Assembly: GCA_008711295.1 (NCBI GenBank)
Contig: VUYV01000046.1
Location: 5,001,714-5,065,713, forward strand
Direction: 5' to 3'
Source: Anarhynchus alexandrinus
Lineage: Eukaryota; Chordata; Aves; Charadriiformes; Charadriidae
DNA length: 64,000 nt
In this document: positions 1-13,200 of the stretch, piece by piece
Position numbering within the stretch: the first letter of the stretch is position 1
Layout: each line of letters opens with the position of its first letter
Made by a program: the position numbers and the translations under genes
The notes under the pieces: generated by a model
Database searches by the model: none
What the model was told of the DNA's origin: nothing
What the model saw: the letters and a program-made list of their open reading frames with translations, nothing else

Positions 1-453
1 TACCATTATTAAAATCTTTTGAAGGTGCTCAATTGTGAATGCACACTGTCATTATTAGGTACATGTAATGTGTTCTGCATTTGACCACAAGCTAAACTTC
101 CTACTTCTATATTAAAAGATTTTTATTTTATCCCTTTATGTGGGATAGAGTCATGTTAGTAACATTCATTTTAAATACATAGAAGACACAATGGGCACTT
201 TGCAGCCAGTACGAGGCACAGAAGAGTGGCCACTCATGATGCAAACATCCACAGATCATACATTCATACCTAAACCACATTTTATTTTGCTTATTCTTTG
301 CCCCAAATCTCACAGAAGTGACTCTTTCACCCTCCAACTACCCCCACAGGGTTAGTTTTTGTGTTGGTTTGGAGTTTGTAGTTGGTTGTTTGGTTGGTTT
401 TTTTCATTCTCAAGTCCTGGATGAAAAATTCATAATCTCAGCTCAGACTTAGA

Positions 454-930
454 TCATAGAATCATAGAATAGTTTGTGTTGGAAGGGACCTTTAAAGGCC
501 ACCTAGTCCAACCCACCTAAAATGAGCAGGGACACCTTCCACTAGACCAGGTTGCTCAGAGCCCCGTCCAACCTGACCTTGAATGTTTCCAGGGATGGGG
601 CATCTACCACCTCTCTGGGCAACCTGGGCCAGTGTTTCACCACCCTCATTATGAAAAATGTATTCCTTTTATCGAGTCTAAATCTACCCTCTTTCAGTTT
701 AAACCCTTTGTCCTATTGCAACAAGCCCCGCTAAAAAGTTTGTCCCCATGTTTCCTGTAGGGCCACTTTAAGTACTGAAAGGCCGCAATAAGGCCTCCCC
801 AGAGCCTTCTCTTCTCCAGGCTGAACAACCCCAACTCTCTCAGCCTGTCCTCATAGGAGAGGTGCTCCATCCCTCTGACCATTTTTTTGGCCCTCCTCTG
901 GACCTGCTCCAACAGTTAAAGGATTAAAGG
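454..930 (-). mobile_element. CR1 LINE, 5'-truncated 3' end
   Basis: The low end has the inverted CR1 terminus (atcatagaatcatagaat followed by ggaagggacc). The minus-strand frame encodes the CR1 ORF2 C-terminus, [20 protein letters not shown]. Same strand as TG. Confidence 0.93.
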
Positions 931-1039
931 GATTTGCTCCAACATTAAAATAAGCATTAGTGTTTCTGCATTTATCTGCATCTGGGGTAAGCTGGGCAGA
1001 AGATCAGAAAGGGAAAACACTGGAAGTCTCAGTATCTAA

Positions 1040-1475
1040 ACAGGCCTACCAGGCAGGATGTGACACTGGACCTGTTGGTTACCAACAAAAGTGAGCTAAT
1101 CAGTGATGTCAAGATTGGAGGCAGCCTGGGCTGTAGTGATCATGCACTGGTGGAGTTCACAGTCCTGAGGGATATGGGTCAGGAGAAGAGTAAAGTCAGG
1201 ACCTCATGGTAGGAAGAGGGGTAATGGCTTCGAAATGGGAGAGGGTAGATTTAGATTAGATATTAGGAAGAAATTTTTCACTCTGAGTGTGGTGAGGCAC
1301 TGGAACAGGTTGCCCAGGGAAGTTGTGGCTGCCCCATCCCTGAGGTGTTCAAGGCCAGGTTGGATGGAGCTTTGAGCAACCTGGTCTAGTGGAAGGTGTC
1401 CCTGCCCATGGCAGGGGGGTTGGAACTAGATGATCTTCAAGGTCCCTTCCAAACTAAGCCATTCTGTAATTCTAA
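1040..1475 (+). mobile_element. CR1 LINE, internally deleted
   Basis: Two non-adjacent parts of CR1 are joined. 1040-1205 resembles the ORF2 endonuclease end (GCSDHALVEF-like reading), and 1206-1475 is the 3' end with the [15 protein letters not shown] region, ending attctgtaattcta. All of the reverse transcriptase is missing. Confidence 0.85.
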
Positions 1476-4400
1476 GATAACCCAGAGCTGTCTATGGACA
1501 ACACCACTGTGGACACTGCCAACCAGCAGTTAGCTGCAAATGAGATTTTGGCTACTAGTGGTTTCCTTCTTCCCTTCTCCTGGCAGCAGGTCCAGCAATG
1601 CCCACAGCCTTGCACACTCACTTCATTACTTGGGCAAACCAGAACTTTCCATGGCTGATCTAAACTTGCCTCATCTACAAACTGCTCTCACAAGGCACAG
1701 AGCTACAAACTGGCACTGCTTCACTGAAAATGCATGCTGCACCTGACAGGCTGGAAGACATTTCTGGTTTATATATAGGTTAAGCTCTGACCTTCCAAAC
1801 CACATTTTGGCAAATGCTTTGATTGGATAATTACAGCACTCTGAATCCAGCCAACCCTGTAACTTTTATTGCAAAATTATAGATGTTCCGTAAAGAGCCT
1901 CGCTCTTCCAGATGTTCTTGTTTGGGTAGGCAAGGTTTAAGACTGGATTTGCAGAAGGACTCACACTGGCCTTACTCTGTTCCCACTCAAGTCACAGGAT
2001 CACAAGATTGGAATAGATTTCCTGGTGGCACAGGTTTCAGCCTCCCACTTTCACATTATAAAATCCTTTTCATAAAGTCAACAAAAGTTTCATCACTGAC
2101 TTCAGTGGAAGCAAAGAGGGGTCAGTTCTGAGTTTGCTGGAGAATTTGACATTTGAGATAAGGAAAGAGAGATACAGAAGAGCAATAAAATAATCTAAAT
2201 TTAGAAGAAAACTCCTGAAGTTGAGGAGATACAAAAATCAGATCTCTGGGTTCGGTATGCCTAATTTATGTTTGAAAAGCAAATTCTGATCTTAATTCTG
2301 AGTTTTCTGAGCCGTATTTAATAGCCCTGGCTCAAGCCAAAAACATGCTTACAGCCTGAACTCAGTGCTTTATATTCCTAGTGTTCAGAGATTTTTCCAA
2401 TGAGGACTGCTAATCTGTCTGTATACCAGCAATCTCTAAAACTAGCAAATCATCAACTCAGAGTGGACCTGCAGAAAATACACTCTTTCTAAAATATAAT
2501 TGCTTCTCATGTTTGTCCATCCACTGAGATTTGAATAATTCAAAATGAGTCATTTTCTTAAAACTGCTGCAAAATAACTATAATCACACCTCAGAAAAAT
2601 ATGTCCCAACCTAACAAAGGTGTTATTTATGGCCTTTTGCAGTGAGAAATCCTACTATGCTCATGTTAAATGCAAGCTTTCTGCCTCCTTCAGTAGTGCC
2701 AATTATAGTAAATGGTATAGTAATAGGATACTAAAAACGTACCAGATATTTATCCAGGTTTAAAATAAGCTGTTTTCAAAAGGCTAAAATCCTCAGGTTT
2801 ACAAACAGAATAAAAACCCAACTTAAGACCAAAGATAGAGTAATTCTACACCAGAGGTCCAATATATGTATATGTATTCTGTATGGGAGAATGGTAGATC
2901 CGTTCCCGAGGAAGGATAAGAAAAGGCTGTCTTCGTTTCACACCAAAGATCTCTCTGACATATCCTCAGCATTGTGGGAAAACAGGAAGACAAATGATGC
3001 TATTAATCACCAAAGTCAGCTACATCAGCACATGTACTACCGTCAGCATCTCTCTGGTACCCATGTGCTGAGATAGCCCGATGGGAAGTTTATTCCCACA
3101 TCGGAAAATCCCATAGCCACTGCTCAGTCCTGCATCGAGGGAACGACTACAAATCATTAGGGGATCACAGGAGGCAGAAATAGGATGGGCCTAACAGATC
3201 ATTACATCCATATGACTCTGTGTTTTCTCAAAGAATTACTTGATTTGAATGGAGTGGGAATGGAGCCCATATGATCTGTATACAATCTGCAGTCCCATGC
3301 AGAGGTCACGATTTAAGGGCCATTGTCTCCTAGCAGTTGCCAAATCTAAGACAGATAGCCGTGTCCTATTTAAGATTGAGGAACCTGAAGACACAAATGC
3401 TCATTAAAGTTTGGATAATTACTTTATACATCTCATAAATCTCATAACAAAGTATAAAAGCAGAAGTTATACATCAGTGTCGCTTCTCCCAGTCACTCCT
3501 CCCACATTCCCACATGCACAGGAATATTTGCAGGCTCTCCAGTTTGCTTTCAGCACAAGTATTCTTTCTAAAAAGTCAAATGACATGTTTCATAGGTTGG
3601 TTTGCTTCTTTCAGTCTTAATTGTAAAGATATAAAAACCTCCACAGCTCAAACTCCTGTGCATAAACCATTTGAATAACAGCATTATGCAACCGTAAAAT
3701 CCCAATACATAATTTCTCATAAAAAACTTTCCTTATCTTCCCATATCTTGCAGCTGGCTGCAGAAAGTTCCATCTCAAACCTAATTATGAGACCTGACTG
3801 TTTTCTATTTTACATAACATTCCTCTATAGTCACACAACTCAACGGAGTTGTTATTTAAATTCTAGCGTGAGTAAACCAAGACTGCAGCATGACATATTA
3901 GCATTTTCAGCACAGGCACTCTTAAAATAACAGTTGTCCTCCCGTCGTTAAAGGTCACAAATCATACCTGAAACTAGCCACAGATGGTTCCATACTCAGT
4001 GTCATCACAGCACGTTAACTTCTTCAGGGGGAAAAAATGCTCCAAACATAACAAGTTGGACTTTCCCAGTCTGTTCAGCATATCTATTTTTCAAGCATTA
4101 TTTCTCAGACAACAGAAATTACGTGAAAATCGTGACAGACCAGCAGGAGCGTGCTCTGCTCCATGTGATAGAAGTACAAATGAAAGTATTCATTTAGCTA
4201 AAGATGAAAACCACACATTCAGTTAAACGTACTACAGATTAGTGATGAAGATGACTTGGAGGGTTTAACCTCGTATCAGAGAGAATACTGCAAGAATACA
4301 AATAGGCAGAAGACATTGAAGCAACAACAAAGAAACAAGGATTCAGGTGAAAGATTGTGTGCGGCTCACCTTACTCCTGCCACACTGCAGTGACCTACAA

Positions 4401-5699
4401 AGCACTTAAATCCCCTTTTTTGCAGTTTAACAGGGTGTCTAATGAGTGTTAGAAATGCCTAGCGGTGCTGCTTGTAGGGAGAATAACTTGGGGAACTCCA
4501 ACAGGAGCTTCAGACTGTCGAGAGGGATCATGGGACTACAATGGGCTGCTGGATGAATAATCTGGTACAAGGCAAAGAAACGGAAAAACCCCAAGCCTTC
4601 CCTCTTGCTGTGTCTCTCCTGAGGTTAGCCTCACATGGGGAAGGGATTTTTTTTGCATCTCCGCTGGCTGCAGGCTGCTCTATGACGGGGCATGAAAAGA
4701 AGCTGCTGTCGAAAATTATTTCTGCCGCTGCAGATTCAAAGGTCTAGAGGTTTTATGAAGATTACTGCTCATGAACATCTTCAAAAGCCCAGACTGGGGA
4801 ACAGAAGGAGGACAAATACATGGTTTTGATCAATTTATTTAGGGAGAGTTTCAGTGAAGGAAACATCAGTAAATTATTGGGGTGAGACAAAAGAATTTGG
4901 TCTCAACTTTTCATCTATTAAACCTGTAGTGACTGCAACTGCACTCTCCTTTGTGTACAGTGGGACTAACAGGGCTGGACAGTATCTTGCAGCTCCTTGG
5001 CTCAAGGATTTCTGCCTTCAGACAGGTACTAAGATAAATTCTAGCTGTCGCTTGCTGACTTGGGGCAGTTAAATACTGTATATGCAAGCTTTAAAAAAAA
5101 AAAAAAGAAAGAGTGATATTCTGAGTTCAAATAACACAGAAAGTGAAACAAATTAAGATCTGGTGACAGTCTAAAGAAAGACAATCTAGCTCTAGCTGGC
5201 TTCATTGTAGAAAAAGTGGATGAACAAAATGGTTCAGGGGCCATAAAATTTTCTTTTAAAGAGTATTCTCCAGCTTATTCAGGGACAAAATAGAGAATCT
5301 TGACAGGTTTGGTTTTGTTGTTTTTGTTTGTTTGTTTTTAAATTAAAGAATGGCACTTTAACATCTCCAGGGCAGAAGGATTCTACCGGCTCTTCAGAGG
5401 TGCTCAAAACTAAGGTGACATCCTTCCTTAAGGGTAGAGATGGAGAAATTGGTAGGTAACAAGCTGGCCTCCAGGATGTCCAGGATTCCTCAAAATGTGC
5501 CTTCTTACAACTAAATAAGCCAACTAGTCTAAGATGTAACCTCAGCTTGCAAATCTTGCTCTCCCAACCATTTAAGTGAAGACAGCAAAGGAGCCAATAG
5601 TCCTACTAATTTCAGCTAGAAACACTGAAGTGTGTGTGACTATGAGAGAGAAGACCTGTTTTCTCAGAATGCTATACGCTAAAACAGCTTCTCTGTACA

Positions 5700-6760
5700 A
5701 TTGCTAGATGAAGGTCCTAGCCATTTTTCAGACAGAGCTAAAAGACAAATTGATGGAAAACTGCTTGATCCAAGATGCAAGCCTGCCCATTTCTCTAGCC
5801 TGCTGAGGTCCCTCTGAATGGCGACACACCCACCTGGTCTGTGAACCACTCCTTCCAACCTTTTATCTCCTGCAAACTCACAGCAAGTAGACTCTGTCCC
5901 ATCGTCCAGGTCATCATTCAAGACGTTAAACAGTCTTAGCCCCAGTATCAGCTCTGAGGGTACACCAATGACTGCCCTCCAGCTGGACTTTGTGCCCCTG
6001 ATCACAACTCTGTACCCAGCAGTTCAGCCAGCATTTAGCCCACCTCACTGCTGATTTATCTAGACTTTATTTCATCAGTTTTTGTGAGGATGTTATGTGA
6101 GACAGCATTGACACTTTCTGAAGTCAAGATAAACACCATCCACTGCTCTCCCCTCATCCACCTGTACAGTCACCTGGTTGTAGAAGACTATCTGGTTGGT
6201 CAGGCATGATTTTCCCCTTCAGAAATCTGTGCTGACTGCTCCCAATTACCTTCTTGTTATTAGCATGTCTGGAAATTATTTCCAGAATCAGTTGGCTCTG
6301 TTACCTTCCCAGGGATAAAGGTGAGGCTGACCAGCCTATAGTTCCCTGGATCCTCCTCTTGCCCTTCTTGAAGACAGAGGTGACATTTGATTTCCTCCCA
6401 GCCTCAGGAACCTCCCCCATCACCAGGGCCTTTCAAAGGTGATTGAGAGTACCCTCAGAATTACATCAACCAGCTCCCTCTGCACTCATGGGTGCATCCC
6501 AGCAGGTCCCATGGATTTGCATGTCCAGCTGGTTCCCTAACCTGATGGTCCTCCATTGAGGATAAGTCTTCCTTACTGCAGTCTTCGCCCCCAGTCTCAA
6601 GGGCCTGAAGGCTGGACCTACCAGTAAAGACTGAGGCGAAATAGGCACCTCGGCCTTTTCAGTATCCTTTGCCATCAGGTCTCCTGCCCCATTCAGCAGC
6701 ATACCCACATTTTCCCTACCCTTCCTTTTGCTGCCCATGTACTTGTAGAAACCCTTCTTG
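5700..6760 (-). mobile_element. CR1 LINE, ORF2 reverse-transcriptase fragment
   Basis: Minus-strand reading gives decayed CR1 RT signatures, such as GCVAIQRDLSRLEKWA and KRKGRENVGMLLNGAGDL, with frameshifts between them. It lacks the canonical 3' tail and is more diverged than the other long CR1 copies. Confidence 0.85.
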
Positions 6761-7039
6761 TTGAGGCTTTTTCTTTTTTCTGTGGTCCTACTTTCCTCTA
6801 CCTGATCTATTAAGAAGAACAATGAGTAAAAGAAGCAAAGTATCTTCTTCCTACAAGACTGAAAATAAGTGTGCTAATCTGGGTTTCTTCACAACGTGTC
6901 AGGGCTGGAAACACCACAGACTTGGAATAGAGTCAGCACCCTGACTGCAAATGGGCAGAAGAAAAGTGCTGGGCACTCAGTCCTCAGCATTTCAAATTGA
7001 CTGACTAGAAAATGAGGCAGTAAAATACATTAACTGTCT

Positions 7040-7632
7040 ATTAAAATATAGGCCTGGCCAGCAGGTTGAGGGAGGCAATTCTGCCTCTCTACTCCACTCT
7101 CGTGAGACCCCACCTGGAATACTATGTCCAGCTCTGGAGGTCTCAACGTAAGAAGGACATGGACCTGTTGGAGTGAGCCCAGAGTAGGGTCACAAAGATG
7201 ATCAGAGGGCTGGAGCACCTCTCCTATGAAGACAGGCTGAGAGACTTGCAGTGGTTCACCCTGGAGAAGAGAAGGTCCCAGGGAGACATTATAGCAACTT
7301 TCCAGTATCTGAAGGGGGCCTACAGGAGAGCTGGGGAGGGACTTTTCACAAGGGTATGTAGTGAAAGGATGAGGGGGAATGGCTTCAAACTGGAAGGGGT
7401 AGATTTAGATTTGATATCAGGAAGAAATTTTTCACACTGAGGGAGGTGAGGCAGTGAAACAGGTTGCCCAGAGAAGCTGTGGATGCCCCATTCCTGGAGG
7501 TGTTCAAGGCCAGGCTGGATGGGGCTTTGAGCAACCTGGTCTAGTGGGAGGTGTCCTTGCCCACAGCAGGGGTGTTGGACCTAGATGATCTTTAAGGTCC
7601 TTTCTAACCTGAACCATTCTGTGATTCTATGA
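7040..7632 (+). mobile_element. CR1 LINE, 3' end
   Basis: Encodes [20 protein letters not shown] and [20 protein letters not shown], then the 3' UTR ending ccattctgtgattctatg. Antisense to TG. Confidence 0.93.
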
Positions 7633-7756
7633 CAATTGTGCTTCAGTAAACTCAGACTCTAGATCAGACATAGCACTGACTTCACTATTTCACACAGCTT
7701 TCTGGCAAAGTGATTAAGTATCTTTCTGATCTTTTGATGGAAAGTCATACACTTTA

Positions 7757-7810
7757 CATATATATACACTTACATGCGCACACACACACCCATATATACA
7801 GACACACACA
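7757..7810. repeat. CA/TA-rich simple sequence
   Basis: Mixed tatata and cacacaca runs, imperfect, in intron 35. Confidence 0.75.
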
Positions 7811-10155
7811 ACGGTGCCATTTAAATAGCGACATTTTTTACAGTCACCATCTGGTTACCACACAGGAGTCACTACTATTTTTTTTTCCCCATGTACAAGC
7901 AATACCATAATGTTGCAAATTCCGTCATTGCTAGCTTTTCTATGATGCCCAATCCTAAAACCATTAATCTTCTATAGCATATATTAATATAACATATATA
8001 ATCATAAAGAGTTTGGAAACAATGTTTCTGAAAATTTTCCAAAACCTCTGACAACGTGACAGAGAGAGCAATTCGACCTAAATAACCAGGCTGGTACTTT
8101 TACTATCAAAATGAGGTGGAACATAAGAAGGGCAGATGGTGCCCAGTTGCATTTTGAATGCATTGCTGCACACATTGGTGTCAGAAACCCAAACAGTACA
8201 GCATAATAGTGCTAATTTGGCATTCAGGCTAGTTGTCCTCTTTGTAATTCATTGACTTCTCCTGACTGCTTTCCTCAGGACAACAACTGCAATCCAGAAT
8301 CCTTCCTCTTCATGAGCAGCTCTGCTCACTTGGGTGGTTAATCAGACCTTTGCAAACCAGAGACATAGCTAGTTGCTCTGCATTGGGAAAGATGACCTGG
8401 AAATGGGTGTTGTAGATCAAGACTGTTAATAAGGGTAAGATGAGTACCTCACTTGCTGTGGCTAAGTTCTGAGCAGTCTTTAGAGTAGAAAGCAAATGAC
8501 AGATAGAAAGGCCTAATTTTCTTAAGTGCTCCATAGGTCACTATTTTCCTAGATTTAAGAAAGCAAGAAAAACATAAAAGGAAAATGACAAAATTACTAC
8601 AAAGCTTCACAGTGGGAGGAAGAAAGCTTTAGTAAAGCAGTTTTCTACATGTCATGGGAAAAACACTTTGCAAAGGAGTTGAACTGCCAAACATACATAT
8701 TAGCCCACTAGTTCCTTCCGCCATTTCAGACAAAAAATATTTCTGCTTTCCTATATAGGTGTTTTTCTTCTAGTACATTAAAACAATCATTAAAAAAGCA
8801 CAAATTCTACTAATAATATAAATTGTCTGAACATGATCATGACTGGTAGTCATAGATATGATGATGAAACGGTTAGTAATAGTTCTGAACTCAATATTGA
8901 ATATTCAACCATCTCCTGCAAGCCCAGTTGCATATGGTTTAATAAAAGACAGACACAAACAGATTAACAAATTTTCTCAGATCAAGCAAATAATCAAGGG
9001 CAGAGATGGATGAGACTTCTCAATTTCAGTCTAACCTAAGGGTTAAATTGAGTTATCTGACTAGTCAACCTGCTTCCTTTCCGTTACGCACAGCATTTAG
9101 CAGATATGCTGTGTATTTCTGGAAAGAACACATCAGGGAAGCCTGTAGCTGTTGACAATTTGCATATAGTTTTAGGGGGCAATAAACATAAAGCTCTGAA
9201 AGAGAGCGGTTAAGTTTCATTTATTAAGAGGATCCACCCACTTTTAAAATAGCACATGTGAGCACCGTAAGATTAATTTAGCGCAAGACTGAAATAAATT
9301 TTTCTTCCTGACACAAAAAAAGATGGTGTCATAGCAAGTTACAGCATCTCTTCAAAAGTGGGACCCAACACACACCTCAAATACTACATTTTTTGTGACC
9401 TGGTTCTGAATAATCTTTGAAATAATATTACCACCCTTGCAGGAAATCACAAACAAGGATTAAAGGCAGTACAGTTTATCCTTCTTCTGTATCACCAATT
9501 ACAAAGCACTATAAACCTGTATTAATTTCTGGAGGAATTGTTCCTTTTATCATCTTGGATTTGGGGGAAAACTAGATTTGCTAAATTTGACTTTGCATCT
9601 CTATTGTGATTGTTTGTATCTATTTGGAAATTCATTGTCGCTCCTTGCATTCAGCATTAGTGACAGAAACTGCTGGTGATTTATCTAATCTGTCATCCTT
9701 TGTCATGCTCGAAAGCACCAGATGCTACAAGAAAGGCGCTAGAAACCCCACAACAGTGGACAATAATTCAATAAACAGCTTTTCAGGAGGCTGCCCTTGC
9801 CAGAGCTTTTCTTCATTGGCCACTGCACTAATATATGAAGTTACATCCATTGAAAGTGATGTGAGATCTAGACTTGTAAATGATAAATTTCTTCATTAAT
9901 CCTGCCAAATATTTTTCCTCAGTGACCTCTTGTGGCAATGAGTTTGAGAGATATTAGGCTGGCGTTGTGGATGACAGTGATTTTCCATTTAAGTGATACA
10001 CATTTAATAAAAGGAATACATGCTGTATCTGAATGAATAAACTCACGGGGAACACAACCATTTCGTCATCGCATGATCTTTGAGTAATATATACAAAAAT
10101 ATATACAACATAAAGGATGTGTCCTTGTTTTAGCTTAATATATGAATACACTTAC

Positions 10156-10221
10156 CATTTTCTGGCCTGAGAGGTAAACTAACAGGTGGACACAAGTTAG
10201 GCACAGTGTTCTTCAAGTCAG
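10156..10221 (-). CDS. TG: TG exon 35, last coding exon in the window
   Basis: 66 bp, acceptor ctgcttttag, donor AATG|gtaagt, phase 1 to 1. Encodes [20 protein letters not shown] and EN, matching human APSFCPLVVLPSL with its single Cys. Human exon 35 is of similar size (about 63 bp). The protein continues beyond the window. Confidence 0.88.
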
Positions 10222-13200
10222 CTAAAAGCAGAAAACACAAAATATTTGAAAACAATTATTCTTGAAGGTTTAAAAGCAAACCCTTAATATTTCCAGTATT
10301 ACTTCTGGGATCTGAATGTTGCATCTTCTTACCCCAAACACCATGAGTGAATGATGCAAGGCTGCTTTGCTATCTAATCGTTTTGAGCTCATACATGACA
10401 CCAGACTTCCCTAAGTTCCCATATTAATAAACATTCCTAAAAACAGTTTTGAAAACACAGTTATTTATGGACAACTCATTTAAGTTGTTCTGTGGTTTTT
10501 TCCATGCCCCTCTCTGTATTTGGTTTCCTACATAACAAGACACATGAGATTTTCTCTGCTTCCTGATCAGTAAACTGGAATTTCTCAAAAAGAGACCATT
10601 GTTCTCATTAGGAACAAGTCAGTTTTCAACAGGAAGATTTTCAAATTAAAATTCAAATAATCATTCGTATTTTCCACACACAAAAGTTCCCATTTGCTAA
10701 CATTTCTCTTAAACATCTTGTCATTTTAAATAGCAAACAAGAAGTTTTGCCTTTGCATTCATACTTTGTAAAACACTTTGGCTAATCAAATCAGTTATAA
10801 ATTCTCTACTAAGACAAAATAAACCAGCATCCCTATAGAAGCTGAGGATAGATCAGATTTTGTGTTTGCTTCTTCCACTTTGTACTGTCCACGCGTGTAA
10901 CCAATACATATTTCTTAAAACTCAGGAGTTTTTACCATTCACAGGAGTGAAGAATTGGGGCTATCCAGAACTCTCTTTAAAATGTTGATATATGTTCCTC
11001 ATTGACTGCGTTGCAACCATGACTATACATACGGCGTCAAATTGCTAATGAGCAGAGCCACACGGGCAAACACCTCATATGTCAATTTAACACACCGTGA
11101 AATGCGGAGACACAAGTACTTTCCTACAACAGAGGACTGTGGACTAAAACCAAAGACCCTGCTTCATGCTAATGTCCCACTGCCTATAGCAAATTCCTCC
11201 TTCAGATTTCACTCATTTTTCCCTTTTAGCCTCAGAGCTTTCTTGTTCCTCTTCCTTGTTCCAAGTCCCCCAACACAGCAGTACAACTGATACAAATTTT
11301 TGTCTACAAATATCTCCATTTGCATAAACATCTGTGCTTTGCACGTGTTATGGTGGAAACACATCTGAAGCTTCCTCACTAGGTAAGGAAATGTCACCGT
11401 TCCTCCTAACACTATCCCCTTTGCATACACCCAAGGCTCCTCTTCATCATCCCTCTGTCTGGGAAGTGAGAAACATAGTTAATTTTTAGGTGGTTCTTTG
11501 TCAATGAGAGGAAAAACAATTCCAATAAGTGGAAGTGTATCTACTCATCTGCAATCTCCTCTTCACTTTGCCTTTCTACCATTCTTCGTTCTTACCCCTC
11601 ATTGCCTCAGCTTCCCCCTGCCCCCAGGCTCCTGCTGTTCATTGACCACTTTATCAGGCCTGTTGTTCCCTTCCTCTCAGTGCTAGACCCTCAGTCCATC
11701 CCTCCCCAAGCCCACACCGAGGATCTGGGCAATGCTATAAGCTTCCGCGGTGCCCCCTCAACTCCATGCTGTGTCTCCTCTTTAACAAGGGTTGCACTAC
11801 TGGGGGAGGAAATTGATGGTCTAGTGGGCAGAGTGCCAGTGCAGGACTTGAAAAGCTCAGGATTGAGTTCATATTTCAGACATTTATAGTGTAAATGAAG
11901 GTTTTCTTTAAGTTTACCAACACTGTAAAATGCAGTGTGTTGCAAGGATATCTGATCTAGCTCTACACAACTTTACCTGGATTATCTTTGTATCACATGC
12001 ACGGGACAGTATATATCCGCACTTCATGCCTCCCATCTCCACTTAGATATCAGTCCTTCTGATAAGTTTAAAAGAAGGGAAAAGTACTCCTCATTCAAAT
12101 TTTTTTCCCTGATTTTGTCAACATCACCAGACCTGCCCGCGTGGGGCCTCGCTGCTCCCGGTGGAGTTCAACAGGGTCCTGCTCGTATAGACTCAATAAC
12201 AGGGGATCCTCCCATAAAGGGGGATACGGTCAGAAAGGTTTTCATTTTCCTTCTTGTTTCAGATATGTTAAATCAATCTTTAAGAAAGAAGAACTAGACC
12301 CAGCCACAACGAGTGTAACAAATGACAAATCCATTGAAATTTTTTAAAGTAATGGAGTCTTTTGTCTCACTATGGAAAAGAAAATTCACTTTGACTAGAT
12401 CTGCTTTTGATTCCTCTTGAGGAAATAACCTAGCCTACCATAACTTCTCTTCTGTTTAAACACATGATAGCTTCTTACTGCTTGAAGAACACAGTGCTAA
12501 CTTGGAATTTGGTCTTGGGCCTTTCTTTACCAAAACAGCCAAAAGTGAATTTTAAATTCCGTAATAAAACCAATCCTTGGAGGCAACCCATCCACTCACA
12601 CTGTTGAACCATAAGCCCAGCAGTGAGATGTAAAGAACAATGTCCTAACCAGGGCTGTGCAGTGGGACAAAATTTAGATTCCAACATTGGCCACGAGTCT
12701 CCCATACAATCTAAGAAATACAATTACACCTCTGAGATTTTTCTATTCTTTTTCTACAAAAATGGAGATTAAAATGCACCTTTCTTTCCCTCACACAAAC
12801 TTGACCTGCCTATTTGCACTCCCTGCAAATGGGTCCTCCATCTGAAAGCTGAAGCTTCTCTACATTGAAGTTAAATAATCAGCTTCAATGTGCAAAAACC
12901 AGTTGGAAAGGCCATGTGCCCTGCATCACTTACCAGGCTTTTGATACCAGCCAAATGGGTGTATTCTGACTTCAGCATCTGGCAAACTACAATTTGAAAC
13001 TTGCCAAGCACTTCTTGTTTCCTCAGCACACATCTGGATGCCAAGACTGTTCAGGGTCAGGCACACGATCTTTCCACCTGCTGGGGAAATGCATGGTTAT
13101 AGAAATGATGAGGGAAAACTTCCTCTTCTAGATAGTATTTTAAGGAAAGGGAATACATCACGGTTCCATTGAGTGTTAAAAGAAATCCCACTGACTTAGA

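Larger units (their letters stand above)
1..10155 (-). other. TG: TG intron 35 (incomplete, at least 10,155 bp)
   Basis: Begins with gtaagt at the exon 35 border and runs off the low end. It holds four CR1 fragments (454-930, 1040-1475, 5700-6760, 7040-7632) and short CA/TA microsatellite at about 7757-7810. The rest is AT-rich sequence in which I recognise no exon, RNA gene or other repeat. Confidence 0.8.

Noticed and set aside
128..337. Cys-rich minus-strand ORF with CVFY, reminiscent of the human CMFY in TG exon 36-37
   Set aside because: Cysteine spacing and flanks do not match, and no suitable splice acceptor gives the required phase.
8348..8422. Possible TG exon 36: 75-bp phase-1 open segment with ag and gt borders
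   Set aside because: The translation (about 25 residues with one Cys) does not match the human segment after exon 35 at the level seen for every other exon; likely chance.
9606..9899. 97-codon plus-strand ORF and an open minus-strand frame opposite it
   Set aside because: Neither resembles TG or a known family, and no supporting splice signals were found.
12115..12347. Overlapping plus-strand ORFs in a GC-richer patch
   Set aside because: No start or splice context, no conserved motif, and it lies within a TG intron.
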